A DNA stretch of 5,276 nucleotides from Acetobacteraceae bacterium (GTDB taxonomy: Bacteria > Pseudomonadota > Alphaproteobacteria > Acetobacterales > Acetobacteraceae). The stretch's first letter is position 1. Every line of letters starts with the position of its first letter. The position numbers and the translations under genes were made by a program. Of this stretch, positions 1 through 5,276 are shown in pieces. The stretch is taken from assembly GCA_027311485.1 (NCBI GenBank), contig DAICYU010000329.1, forward strand, positions 1 to 5,276. Direction: 5' to 3'. The notes beneath the pieces were generated by a model that saw only the letters and a program-made list of their open reading frames with translations, searched no databases and was not told the origin of the DNA.

Positions 1-444
1 GATTTGCAACGGACCCTGACCGTGGTGGAGCGGCTGACCGAACATCTGAACGCCAGGCTTGATGGCCTGTCCGACAATGCCAGCCGCAGCATGGAAGCGG
101 CTACCCAGACGCTGGCAACAACCGACACAGCCGTCCGGCAGCTGCAGACGGACGCGTCAACGACGCTGCATCATCTGGATGGCCTGATCCTGGACGCGCA
201 GCGCCAGCTCAATACAAGCAGCGACGGCCTGAACCAGACGCTGCGGACGGCCGACCGCGCGGCACAGGAGGCAGATAACTTGCTGGCATCGCTGAATGCC
301 CTCACAGGGCCACGCTCACGCATGCGCGGCGACCTGGAGGCCACGATACGCGACCTGGCCGCCAGTGCCAGCTCACTGCGTGACTTCAGCCGGACGATCG
401 AACGCAACCCGTCCGCGGTCCTCACTGGCAGGAGCGGGCGATGA
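1..444 (+). CDS. MCE/MlaD-family lipid transport protein, C-terminal part (5' end outside window)
   Basis: The reading frame is open from the first base (Asp-Leu-Gln...), so this is the tail of a longer gene; the TTG at position 4 is unlikely to be its start. About 147 residues are visible. They are almost entirely polar and helix-forming, with heptad-like spacing of Leu/Ala, as in the long helical region after the MCE domain in MlaD/PqiB-type proteins. The ending (SLRDFSRTIERNPSAVLTGR) closely matches the usual C-terminus of these proteins, which reads roughly 'L..l.r.ie.nP.all.G'. MCE proteins sit in the inner membrane facing the periplasm and form tunnels or rings that carry phospholipids between the membranes, with an ABC permease and ATPase. 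The MCE domain itself lies upstream and is not seen, so single-MCE and multi-MCE forms cannot be told apart. The stop codon overlaps the next gene's start (ATGA), which implies translational coupling to the PqiC-type lipoprotein. Confidence 0.8.
   Translation, partial: DLQRTLTVVERLTEHLNARLDGLSDNASRSMEAATQTLATTDTAVRQLQTDASTTLHHLDGLILDAQRQLNTSSDGLNQTLRTADRAAQEADNLLASLNALTGPRSRMRGDLEATIRDLAASASSLRDFSRTIERNPSAVLTGRSGR
430..434 (+). promoter_or_regulatory. Ribosome binding site of the PqiC-type lipoprotein gene
   Basis: AGGAG lies six bases before the ATG at 441, inside the last codons of the MCE gene. It supports the ATG at 441 as the start and the 4-base ATGA overlap. Confidence 0.7.
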
Positions 445-1034
445 TCCGCCGGTTGTCGCCGCTGTCCGGCGCGGTGCTGCTGCTCCTCGCAGCGTGCGGC
501 CGCTCCGGTCCGCCGCCCAGGATGTATGTGCTGGGCAATCCCCAGAGGGTGGTCACAGCCTCCACGTCACAGTCCCGGCTGCCGGTGATCGAGGTGGCCC
601 GGGTCAGGGTGCCCGGCTACCTCGACACCACAGACATCATCACGCGCAGCGGCAGCCAGGTGATCCCGAGTGACACAGGGCACTGGGCCGAACGGCTGTC
701 GGCCGGCGTGGCCCGCGCGCTGGCCGCCGACCTCACCACCCAGTTGCCGGCGATGCATGTGACGACGGCCCAACCGGCATCATCGCCGGCGCGCCAGGTA
801 CTGGTGGATGTGGAAACCCTGGAGGCTCGGCCCGACCACCAGGTCGTCATGGTGGCAAACTGGAGCATCACAGACGGGCGAGCGGAGCGGACGTTACTCG
901 CAAAACACAGCACATTCGCCATCCCTGTCCAGGGCGCGGGCGATGCCGGCGTGGTCGCGGCGATGACGCGCGCGGTCAGTGAGCTTGCGGATCAGGTCGC
1001 GAACGGCATCCGGCGGGCGCCGCCGCGACACTGA
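441..1034 (+). CDS. PqiC/YmbA-type ABC transport auxiliary lipoprotein
   Basis: This is a 197-residue protein with a lipoprotein signal peptide: MIRR, then a hydrophobic stretch (about residues 8-18), then the lipobox L-A-A-C with Cys19 as the lipidated residue. The residue after Cys is Gly, not Asp, which fits outer-membrane placement if sorting follows the E. coli Lol rule. The mature part carries the hallmarks of the PqiC/YmbA (DUF330, ABC_trans_aux) family. These are an early 'YVLG' strand, the 'VPGYLDTTDIITR' segment (about residues 57-69) and 'WAERLSAGVARALAADL' (about 82-98), followed by alternating strands ending with 'ELADQVA' near the C-terminus. Length is normal for the family. In E. 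coli, PqiC works with the MCE protein PqiB and membrane protein PqiA in envelope lipid transport. Here the partner is the MCE protein directly upstream, overlapping by four bases. The gene probably ends its operon, because the next gene is on the opposite strand 8 bases away. The symbol pqiC is withheld because orthology to the E. coli gene is not shown. Confidence 0.88.
   Translation: MIRRLSPLSGAVLLLLAACGRSGPPPRMYVLGNPQRVVTASTSQSRLPVIEVARVRVPGYLDTTDIITRSGSQVIPSDTGHWAERLSAGVARALAADLTTQLPAMHVTTAQPASSPARQVLVDVETLEARPDHQVVMVANWSITDGRAERTLLAKHSTFAIPVQGAGDAGVVAAMTRAVSELADQVANGIRRAPPRH
1011..1025 (+). terminator. Possible hairpin at the end of the lipoprotein gene
   Basis: CGGCGG, a 3-base loop (GCG) and CCGCCG form a perfect 6-bp GC stem just before the lipoprotein stop codon. 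No T-run follows, so it is not a standard intrinsic terminator, and such stems arise often by chance in GC-rich coding DNA. It sits where the two convergent units would need to stop. Confidence 0.15.
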
Positions 1035-1042
1035 CGCCGCGA

Positions 1043-1936
1043 TTACAGCAGGTCGACCACCGCCTCTCGATACCGTTTGGTCGCCGCGAGATGGTCGGCG
1101 GCCGTCTTGCCGGCGATCCGCTTGTGATGCCGGCGGTGGAACGTCGTCGTCAGACAGATATGCGATGCGCCGGCCTGCTTCCAGAACGCGACTTCCTTCC
1201 GCCAATCGGCTTCGTTCCCGTCGCCGCAGGACGTCCAGACCTCGATACCCATCTTGCCAGGATCGCGCCCGGCCTGCTCGGTCAGGCGGCGCAGTTCGCC
1301 AAAGATATCCAGCGCCGACTGGTCCGGCGGATACGCGTTGGGCATCCAGCCGTCGCCCCACTTGGCGATGCGCGGCAGGGTATGCTCGTGATGGCCGCCG
1401 TACCATAGCGGGATATGGCCGGACCGCGGGCGCGGGCTGATGCCGGCATCTTCCAGGGTGTGATAACGGCCCTTGAAGGTGACGAAATCCTGTCCCCACA
1501 ACGCCTGCATGACCTGCACCTGCTCCTCCGAGCGGCGGCCGCGGTTGTGGAAGTTCTCGTTCAAGCCGGTGAACTCGATCGGATTCCAGCCGACGCCGAT
1601 GCCCAGACGGAAACGGCCGCCGCCGGACAGGACGTCAACGCACGCGGCCTGCTTCGCGACCAGGGCGGTCTGCCGCTGCGGCAGGATCAGCACGCCAGTG
1701 GAAAAGCCGAGCCGGGTGGTGCAGCCGGCGAGGAAGCTGAGCAGCACGAACGGGTCGTGATAGGGGTTGTTGGCCATCGCGGCCTGCGCGTCAGCGCCGG
1801 CCGGGTTGCCGCCCAGGACGTGATCGGGGATTTCCAGGAAGTCCGCGCCCATTGCCTCAAGCTGCAGCGCATAGTCGCGTACCAGCGCGGGATCGCCGCC
1901 GGTATCGGTAAAGGGGCTGAGTACGCCGAACTGCAT
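1043..1936 (-). CDS. LLM-class (luciferase-like) flavin/F420-type oxidoreductase
   Basis: This 297-residue protein belongs to the bacterial luciferase-like monooxygenase superfamily. It most resembles the group often annotated 'probable F420-dependent oxidoreductase' (TIGR03619-like). Visible family features are the N-terminal strand 'MQFGVLSPF', 'GADFLEIPDHV' (about 31-40), 'RLGFSTGVLILPQR' (about 75-88), 'LSGGGRFRLGIGVGWNPIEF' (about 103-122), and 'IPLWYGGHHEHTLPRIAKWGDGWMP' (about 175-199). Together these imply the TIM-barrel fold that binds FMN or F420. Such enzymes oxidise or monooxygenate varied organic substrates; the substrate here is unknown. The ATG at 1936 is chosen over an upstream in-frame extension because the family begins at 'MQFGV', a good GGAGA site lies 7 bases upstream, and the extension would run back into the preceding gene. 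It is the second gene of a two-gene unit, 13 bases after the dehydrogenase stop. The F420 label is inherited from family naming; FMN is at least as likely in a proteobacterium. Confidence 0.88.
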   Translation of the reverse strand: MQFGVLSPFTDTGGDPALVRDYALQLEAMGADFLEIPDHVLGGNPAGADAQAAMANNPYHDPFVLLSFLAGCTTRLGFSTGVLILPQRQTALVAKQAACVDVLSGGGRFRLGIGVGWNPIEFTGLNENFHNRGRRSEEQVQVMQALWGQDFVTFKGRYHTLEDAGISPRPRSGHIPLWYGGHHEHTLPRIAKWGDGWMPNAYPPDQSALDIFGELRRLTEQAGRDPGKMGIEVWTSCGDGNEADWRKEVAFWKQAGASHICLTTTFHRRHHKRIAGKTAADHLAATKRYREAVVDLL

Positions 1937-1943
1937 GATCTGT

Positions 1944-1948
1944 TCTCC
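1944..1948 (-). promoter_or_regulatory. Ribosome binding site of the LLM oxidoreductase gene
   Basis: On the minus strand GGAGA lies 7 bases before the ATG, in the 13-base gap after the upstream gene's TAA. It fixes the start at 1936 and shows that the LLM gene can be translated from the same transcript as the upstream dehydrogenase. Confidence 0.7.
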
Positions 1949-1949
1949 G

Positions 1950-2885
1950 TTACTTGGTGTCCTGTTCCAGCACAGCCTTGATCTTCTCGGGCGGTACCGC
2001 AATCGGTGGGATGCCGGCACGTTCCTGCTGCAGCAGCGAGCCGACCCGTGAGTCACGCTGGCCCCAGCCGCGGTTGAGCGCCTCGGTCAGTTCCATCAGC
2101 GCCATGTTGGTCAGGCGCATCGGCACCTGCACATCGCGTGCAAGCTGGCACGCCAGGGAGACGTCCTTGTGCAACAGGCGCAAAGCGAAATCGGCGGGGT
2201 CGTAGCTGCCGGTCAGAAAATGGTCGGCCAGTCGGTCGAACATGCGGCTGCGGCCCGACGCACCCTGGCGGACCGCCTGGAACAGCGCAAGAGGCTCGAC
2301 ACCGGCCTTGATGCCCATGGTGAAGACCTCCGACAGCACGACATTCACCGCTGCCGAGGTTGCGTTATGCACCAGCTTGGCGATCGATCCGGCGCCGATC
2401 GGCCCGATATAGGCCGCCTGGTCGCCCATGGCCGACAGGACGGAATGGTACCGGTCGTAAACCGCCTTGTCGCCGCCGACCCAGATTGCCAGGCGACCGC
2501 TATTGGCACCCTTCGGTCCGCCGCTGACCGGCGCATCGAGGAAGTCGACACCGCCATCGGCGAAAACCGCATGCAGGTCGCGCACGACATCGACGGCGTT
2601 GGTGGACAGGTCGAACCATGCCGCCCCCCTGCGGAACCCGGCGATCAGGCCGTCTTCGCCGGTGCCGACCTTGCGCACGTCGGCGGGTGTCGGCAGCGAG
2701 GTGAAGACCAGATCGCAGGCCTCGGCCACCGCCCGCGGCGTATCGGCCCAGGTGGCACCGGCTGCGAGATGCCGGGAGGCAGCCTGGCGCGTCAGATCAT
2801 GCACCACCAGTTCGTGGCCAGCCTTCTGAAGATTGGACGCCATGCCGGCGCCCATCATGCCGAGACCGATAAATCCGAGTTTCAT
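1950..2885 (-). CDS. NAD(P)-dependent beta-hydroxyacid dehydrogenase, 3-hydroxyisobutyrate dehydrogenase-like
   Basis: This is a complete 311-residue member of the 3-hydroxyisobutyrate / tartronate-semialdehyde reductase (MmsB/GarR-like) family, slightly longer than the usual ~290-300. The N-terminal Rossmann motif is GLGMMGAGMASNL (residues 7-19). 'VFTSLPTPADV' (about 60-70) follows, then the substrate-binding signature 'FLDAPVSGGPKGANSG' (115-130). The catalytic-lysine region is 'GAGSIAKLVHNATSA' (164-178) with Lys170 and Asn174, and the C-terminal helical domain includes 'FALRLLHKDVSLA' (233-245). All key residues are present, so it should be active. Family enzymes reversibly oxidise a beta-hydroxyacid to the semialdehyde (valine, glycerate or other branched-acid pathways); the substrate cannot be chosen from sequence. 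The start at 2885 is set by the family start 'MKLGFIGLG' and a strong GGAGG site 8 bases upstream; the longer in-frame extension has no conserved sequence. It is the first gene of a unit with the LLM oxidoreductase, divergent from the SDR gene. Confidence 0.92.
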   Translation of the reverse strand: MKLGFIGLGMMGAGMASNLQKAGHELVVHDLTRQAASRHLAAGATWADTPRAVAEACDLVFTSLPTPADVRKVGTGEDGLIAGFRRGAAWFDLSTNAVDVVRDLHAVFADGGVDFLDAPVSGGPKGANSGRLAIWVGGDKAVYDRYHSVLSAMGDQAAYIGPIGAGSIAKLVHNATSAAVNVVLSEVFTMGIKAGVEPLALFQAVRQGASGRSRMFDRLADHFLTGSYDPADFALRLLHKDVSLACQLARDVQVPMRLTNMALMELTEALNRGWGQRDSRVGSLLQQERAGIPPIAVPPEKIKAVLEQDTK

Positions 2886-2893
2886 GCGTGTTT

Positions 2894-2898
2894 CCTCC
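2894..2898 (-). promoter_or_regulatory. Strong ribosome binding site of the dehydrogenase gene
   Basis: GGAGG (minus strand, within GGAGGAAA) stands 8 bases before the ATG at 2885. It decides the start against an in-frame codon 72 bases further upstream. Confidence 0.75.
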
Positions 2899-2987
2899 GG
2901 CTGGTTTTTGTTCTCTGTGCAGCCCCGGGCATGATCGTCCCTTGCCTGCCCCCGCATTCGGCGCGATCAGATTAGCCAACACACCAG

Positions 2988-2994
2988 AAAGGGA
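2988..2994 (+). promoter_or_regulatory. Ribosome binding site of the SDR gene
   Basis: AAAGGGA lies 7 bases before the ATG at 3002. It is moderately good and supports that ATG over an in-frame start about 114 bases upstream, which would run through the divergent promoter region. Confidence 0.5.
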
Positions 2995-3001
2995 AAGTCG
3001 C

Positions 3002-3787
3002 ATGGTAAACGGAGCCAACAGCCCGCTGACAGTCGATCTGACGGGATACCGGGTCGCGATCTCCGCCGGGGCGAACGGCATTGGCCGGGTGATGGCGCAC
3101 AGCTTCGCCTATTGCGGCGCACGGGTCTTCGTCAGCGACGTCGATGAGGCCGCCCTGGCAAGCTGCGGCCATGAGGGGATGAAAGCCGATGCCGGCGACC
3201 CGGCACAGTGTGAGGCGTTCATCGACAAGGCGGTGAATCACCTGGGCGGGCTGGATGTGCTCCTGAACAATGCCGGGATCGCCGGGCCGACGGCCCTGGT
3301 GGAGCATGTCACGCCGGAGCAGCTCGAGGCGACGCTGCGGATCGACGTTGCGTCGATGTTCCATATGTCGCGGCGCGCGATCCCGGCGCTGCGGGCCAGT
3401 GGCGGCGGGGCTATCATCAATTTGTCGTCCGCGGCCGGCCGATTCGGTTTCCCGCTGCGGGCCCCGTATGCAGCAGCGAAGTGGGGCGTGATCGGTTTCA
3501 CCAAGTCCCTGTCGATCGAGCTTGGCCCGGACGGCATTCGGGTCAACGCCATCCTGCCCGGACCGGTGGACGGCCCCCGCATTCGCGCGGTGATCAAGGC
3601 CAAGGCAGAGGCAGCGAAAATTTCCGAAAATGAGATGACCGAGCGGACTGTGGCGACCACCAGCCTGAAATGCTTCGTCACCCAACAGGACATCGCCAAC
3701 ATGGCACTGTATCTGGCCAGCCCGTTCGGGGCCACGATCAGCGGGCAGGCGATTTCTGTCGACGGCGACATGCAGACGACGATGTGA
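3002..3787 (+). CDS. Short-chain dehydrogenase/reductase (SDR), classical type
   Basis: This 261-residue protein has the length and motif order of a classical SDR. The nucleotide-binding loop reads SAGANGIG (residues 21-28) in place of TGxxxGxG, so Ala stands at the first Gly. Asp46 after 'VFVS' at the end of the second strand suggests NAD(H) rather than NADP(H). Then come the conserved NNAG (89-92), the active-site Ser143 in 'NLSSAAG', and Tyr156 and Lys160 in 'YAAAK'. 'IRVNAILPGPVDGPRI' (179-194) follows and the end is 'ISGQAISVDGD' (246-255). The fourth tetrad residue, normally Asn in helix alpha-4, appears to be Asp115 ('RIDVASMF'). The family oxidises or reduces alcohols/ketones, including sugar acids and acyl groups; the substrate is not readable here. 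It leads a probable operon with the MFS transporter 10-50 bases downstream and is divergent from the dehydrogenase/LLM unit, so it may act in the same pathway. Confidence 0.92.
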   Translation: MVNGANSPLTVDLTGYRVAISAGANGIGRVMAHSFAYCGARVFVSDVDEAALASCGHEGMKADAGDPAQCEAFIDKAVNHLGGLDVLLNNAGIAGPTALVEHVTPEQLEATLRIDVASMFHMSRRAIPALRASGGGAIINLSSAAGRFGFPLRAPYAAAKWGVIGFTKSLSIELGPDGIRVNAILPGPVDGPRIRAVIKAKAEAAKISENEMTERTVATTSLKCFVTQQDIANMALYLASPFGATISGQAISVDGDMQTTM

Positions 3788-3797
3788 CAGCACCACC

Positions 3798-5042
3798 TTG
3801 AACGATCGTTCCGATCCGTCGCCACGTCGCGGGGCTGGCGTGCCCCGCCCCGCAAGCCAGCACCCAAGCGTCCGCGACGTCCCCCGGACCGTCTGGGCGC
3901 TTGGCTTCGTGTCACTGTTCATGGATGTATCGTCCGAACTGATCCACGCGTTGCTGCCGCTGTTCCTGGTGGACACCCTGGGCGTCAGCATGGCCGCCGT
4001 TGGTTTGATCGAAGGCGTGGCGGAGGCTACCGCATCGATCACCAAGGTATTCTCCGGCGTGCTGTCGGACCGGATCGGCAAGCGCAAGCTGCTGGCGGTC
4101 ATCGGTTACGGGCTTGGCGCCGCGTCCAAGCCGGTGTTTCCGCTCGCCGGGTCGGCCGCGGCGGTGCTGGCCGCACGCTTTGTCGATCGAGTGGGCAAAG
4201 GCATCCGAGGTGCACCGCGGGATGCGATGGTTGCTGACGTCACCGCACCCGAACTGCGCGGTACCGCATACGGCCTGCGGCAGGCGCTAGACAGCGTCGG
4301 CGCGTTTGCCGGCCCGCTGCTGGCGGTCGTGCTCATGGCCGCATACGCGGACCGTATCCGCGCTGTCCTTTGGTGGGCTGTCGTGCCGGCGGCAATCTCG
4401 GTCCTGCTGATCGTCTTCGCGGTGCGGGAGCCCGCAGGCACCGCGCCAGCCCGCCGGCAGGTTCCGCTTCGTCGCCGGGACCTGAAGGCGCTTGGCCGAG
4501 ACTATTGGATGGTGGTGGGCATCGGCGTCCTGTTCACCATGGCACGGTTCAGCGAAGCCTTCCTGGTGCTGAAGGGCCAGGCATCCGGCCTTTCGCTCAC
4601 GCTGGTGCCGCTGGTGATGGTCTGCATGAACGCGGTCTATGCGACGGCGGCCACGCCGGTCGGGGCGTTGTCTGATCGCATCGGCCGACGGGGCCTGCTC
4701 GCTGCGGGCATGGTGGTGCTCGCGTTGGCAGACGTGGTGCTTGCGACCGGTCCCGGCCTGGTCTGGCTGTTCGCCGGGGCTTCGCTATGGGGGCTGCATA
4801 TGGCCCTGTCCCAGGGATTGCTGTCGGCCCTCGTCGCCGATGCCGCCGCACCCAATGTGCGTGGCACGGCGTTCGGCGTGTTCAATCTGGTGACCGGCGT
4901 GATGCTGCTGCTGGCCAGTGTCGTTGCAGGCGCATTGTGGCAGGCTGTGGGGCCGGCGACGACGTTCGGCGCCGGTGCCGCATTTGCCGTCGTTGTCGCG
5001 TTGCTGCTGTTGGCAGCCCCGCGTAACGAGCCGGCAGGCTGA
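3798..5042 (+). CDS. Major facilitator superfamily (MFS) transporter, 12 predicted helices
   Basis: Up to 414 residues of mostly hydrophobic sequence in two homologous halves, as in MFS permeases. The loop 2-3 motif A appears as 'GVLSDRIGKRK' (87-97) and again in the second half as 'GALSDRIGRRG' (289-299). 'DRVGKGIRGAPRDAMVAD' (130-147) is a strong signature of an uncharacterised MFS group that also shares 'WALGFVSLFMDVSSE' (33-47). The central loop (about 211-235) is basic and poorly conserved, as expected. The protein is an inner-membrane secondary transporter; direction and substrate are unknown. The start is uncertain. TTG at 3798 gives the longest form but has no visible ribosome binding site, while GTG at 3840 is in frame and also precedes the conserved part. 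ATG at 3921 (Met42) would cut into the first membrane helix and is unlikely. It follows the SDR gene by 10 bases (or 52 if GTG is used), suggesting co-transcription. Confidence 0.88.
   Translation: MNDRSDPSPRRGAGVPRPASQHPSVRDVPRTVWALGFVSLFMDVSSELIHALLPLFLVDTLGVSMAAVGLIEGVAEATASITKVFSGVLSDRIGKRKLLAVIGYGLGAASKPVFPLAGSAAAVLAARFVDRVGKGIRGAPRDAMVADVTAPELRGTAYGLRQALDSVGAFAGPLLAVVLMAAYADRIRAVLWWAVVPAAISVLLIVFAVREPAGTAPARRQVPLRRRDLKALGRDYWMVVGIGVLFTMARFSEAFLVLKGQASGLSLTLVPLVMVCMNAVYATAATPVGALSDRIGRRGLLAAGMVVLALADVVLATGPGLVWLFAGASLWGLHMALSQGLLSALVADAAAPNVRGTAFGVFNLVTGVMLLLASVVAGALWQAVGPATTFGAGAAFAVVVALLLLAAPRNEPAG
3800..3811. repeat. 12-base perfect palindrome at the MFS gene start
   Basis: GAACGATCGTTC is its own reverse complement and lies between the SDR stop and the conserved part of the MFS gene. 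It has the size and symmetry of a TetR-type operator core. About one perfect 12-base palindrome is expected by chance in a window this long, so only its position makes it notable. Confidence 0.3.
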
Positions 5043-5066
5043 TAAGATGCAGAGGGCTGCCCGGCT
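5029..5066. terminator. Possible bidirectional stem-loop between convergent genes
   Basis: AGCCGGCAG (5029-5037) can pair with CTGCCCGGCT (5057-5066), giving nine base pairs with one bulged C and a loop of about 19 bases. It spans the 22-base gap between the MFS stop and the convergent gene's stop, overlapping both ends. A stem here could end transcription from both sides, but no T-run follows on either strand, so it is not a standard intrinsic terminator. Confidence 0.35.
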
Positions 5067-5276
5067 ACATCGGCTCCTTGATGCCGCTGCGCAGCAGCCA
5101 CCAGTTCACCGGATAGGCCGTCGCAAAGCCACAGATCATGGCGATCTGCATCATGAACCAGAATTCGGGAGTGTCGGTGCGCAGACTCTCGCCGAAGCCG
5201 GCACGGAAAATGCCGAAATAGGCGACGGCCATGAAGCCGTACATCCCCACCTGCCAGGCCGTCAGTGACAAGGTAT
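5065..5276 (-). CDS. DUF4396-like membrane protein, C-terminal part (5' end outside window)
   Basis: About 70 residues are visible, ending at a TAG stop. The frame stays open to the window edge (Thr-Leu-SLTAWQVGMYG...), so the TTG at 5271 is probably an internal Leu codon and the gene continues beyond. Two hydrophobic segments are seen, around 'WQVGMYGFMAVAYFGIF' and 'FWFMMQIAMICGFATAYPVNWWLL', followed by the short tail 'GIKEPM'. The pattern 'SLTAxxVGMxGxMA', 'FWFMMQIxMxxGFATAYPxNWWLxxxGIKE' matches the end of DUF4396 proteins as I remember them. These are multi-pass membrane proteins of unknown function, common in proteobacteria and sometimes linked with copper or heavy-metal genes; no such neighbours are seen here. 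It converges on the MFS gene with a 22-base gap. Confidence 0.75.
   Translation of the reverse strand, partial: TLSLTAWQVGMYGFMAVAYFGIFRAGFGESLRTDTPEFWFMMQIAMICGFATAYPVNWWLLRSGIKEPM

Larger units (their letters stand above)
2886..3001. promoter_or_regulatory. Divergent intergenic region, probable promoters for both units
   Basis: These 116 bases separate the start codons of the dehydrogenase (minus) and SDR (plus) genes. They are the only place in the window where promoters for both central units are expected. The stretch around 2962-2990 is less GC-rich than the flanking genes. I could not find a convincing -35/-10 pair on either strand: TTGCCT at 2942-2947 is a possible plus-strand -35, but the hexamer at the proper distance is poor. 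No long inverted repeat that would mark an operator is visible. The role is inferred from gene arrangement. Confidence 0.5.

Noticed and set aside
894..1499. Minus-strand open frame (201 codons) across the lipoprotein end and LLM C-terminus
   Set aside because: It crosses two real genes in other frames, and its translation is Arg-rich with no known motif.
1415..1981. Plus-strand open frame (188 codons) opposite the LLM gene
   Set aside because: Composition (Ala, Gly, Gln, Glu, Val runs) is typical of an antisense shadow, and the LLM family motifs on the other strand are unambiguous.
1937..2056. 40-residue N-terminal extension of the LLM protein
   Set aside because: It would overlap the upstream dehydrogenase, is Arg-rich and unlike the family, while the ATG at 1936 has a good ribosome binding site.
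2169..2975. Plus-strand open frame (268 codons) opposite the hydroxyacid dehydrogenase
   Set aside because: It is a mirror of a well-supported gene; low-complexity, Gln/His/Arg-rich translation without recognisable motifs or ribosome binding site.
2886..3001. Sigma-70 promoter hexamers in the divergent region
   Set aside because: TTGCCT at 2942-2947 lacks a reasonable -10 at 16-18 bases, and no better pair was found on the minus strand, so no specific promoter is called.
2972..4102. Long minus-strand open frame (376 codons) opposite the SDR gene and MFS start
   Set aside because: The translation is Arg/His/Pro-rich with no family resemblance, and the plus strand carries a full SDR with all main motifs. 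Long antisense frames are expected in GC-rich coding DNA.

Overview
The window is high-GC, densely coding DNA with the gene content of a proteobacterial chromosome. An alphaproteobacterium of the Rhodospirillales/Acetobacteraceae or Rhizobiales type is my best guess. This rests on the MCE/PqiC-type envelope transport pair, the DUF4396-like membrane protein and the GC-rich codon use, not on any marker gene. I see no rRNA, tRNA, CRISPR array, insertion sequence or phage gene.

Layout: (1) Positions 1-1034, + strand: the C-terminal part of an MCE/MlaD-type protein, cut by the left edge, overlaps by 4 bases with a PqiC-type outer-membrane lipoprotein. This is the end of an ABC-type lipid transport operon. 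(2) Positions 1043-2885, - strand: a two-gene operon. Its first gene is a 3-hydroxyisobutyrate dehydrogenase-like (beta-hydroxyacid dehydrogenase) enzyme and its second a luciferase-like (LLM) oxidoreductase. The genes are 13 bases apart and each has a clear ribosome binding site. (3) Positions 2886-3001: a 116-base divergent intergenic region, the likely home of promoters for both directions. (4) Positions 3002-5042, + strand: a short-chain dehydrogenase/reductase followed closely by a 12-helix MFS transporter. (5) Positions 5065-5276, - strand: the C-terminal end of a DUF4396-like membrane protein, cut by the right edge.

The central part (three oxidoreductases plus a transporter, in two divergent units) looks like a small catabolic or detoxification cluster. 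The substrate cannot be read from the sequence, and no regulator gene lies inside the window. The envelope operon on the left and the DUF4396 gene on the right converge on this cluster with gaps of only 8 and 22 bases, so they are probably separate transcription units.

No clearly novel system is visible. The points most worth a second look are altered active-site and cofactor-motif residues in the SDR, a 12-base perfect palindrome at the uncertain start of the MFS gene, and the unassigned pathway of the divergent cluster.
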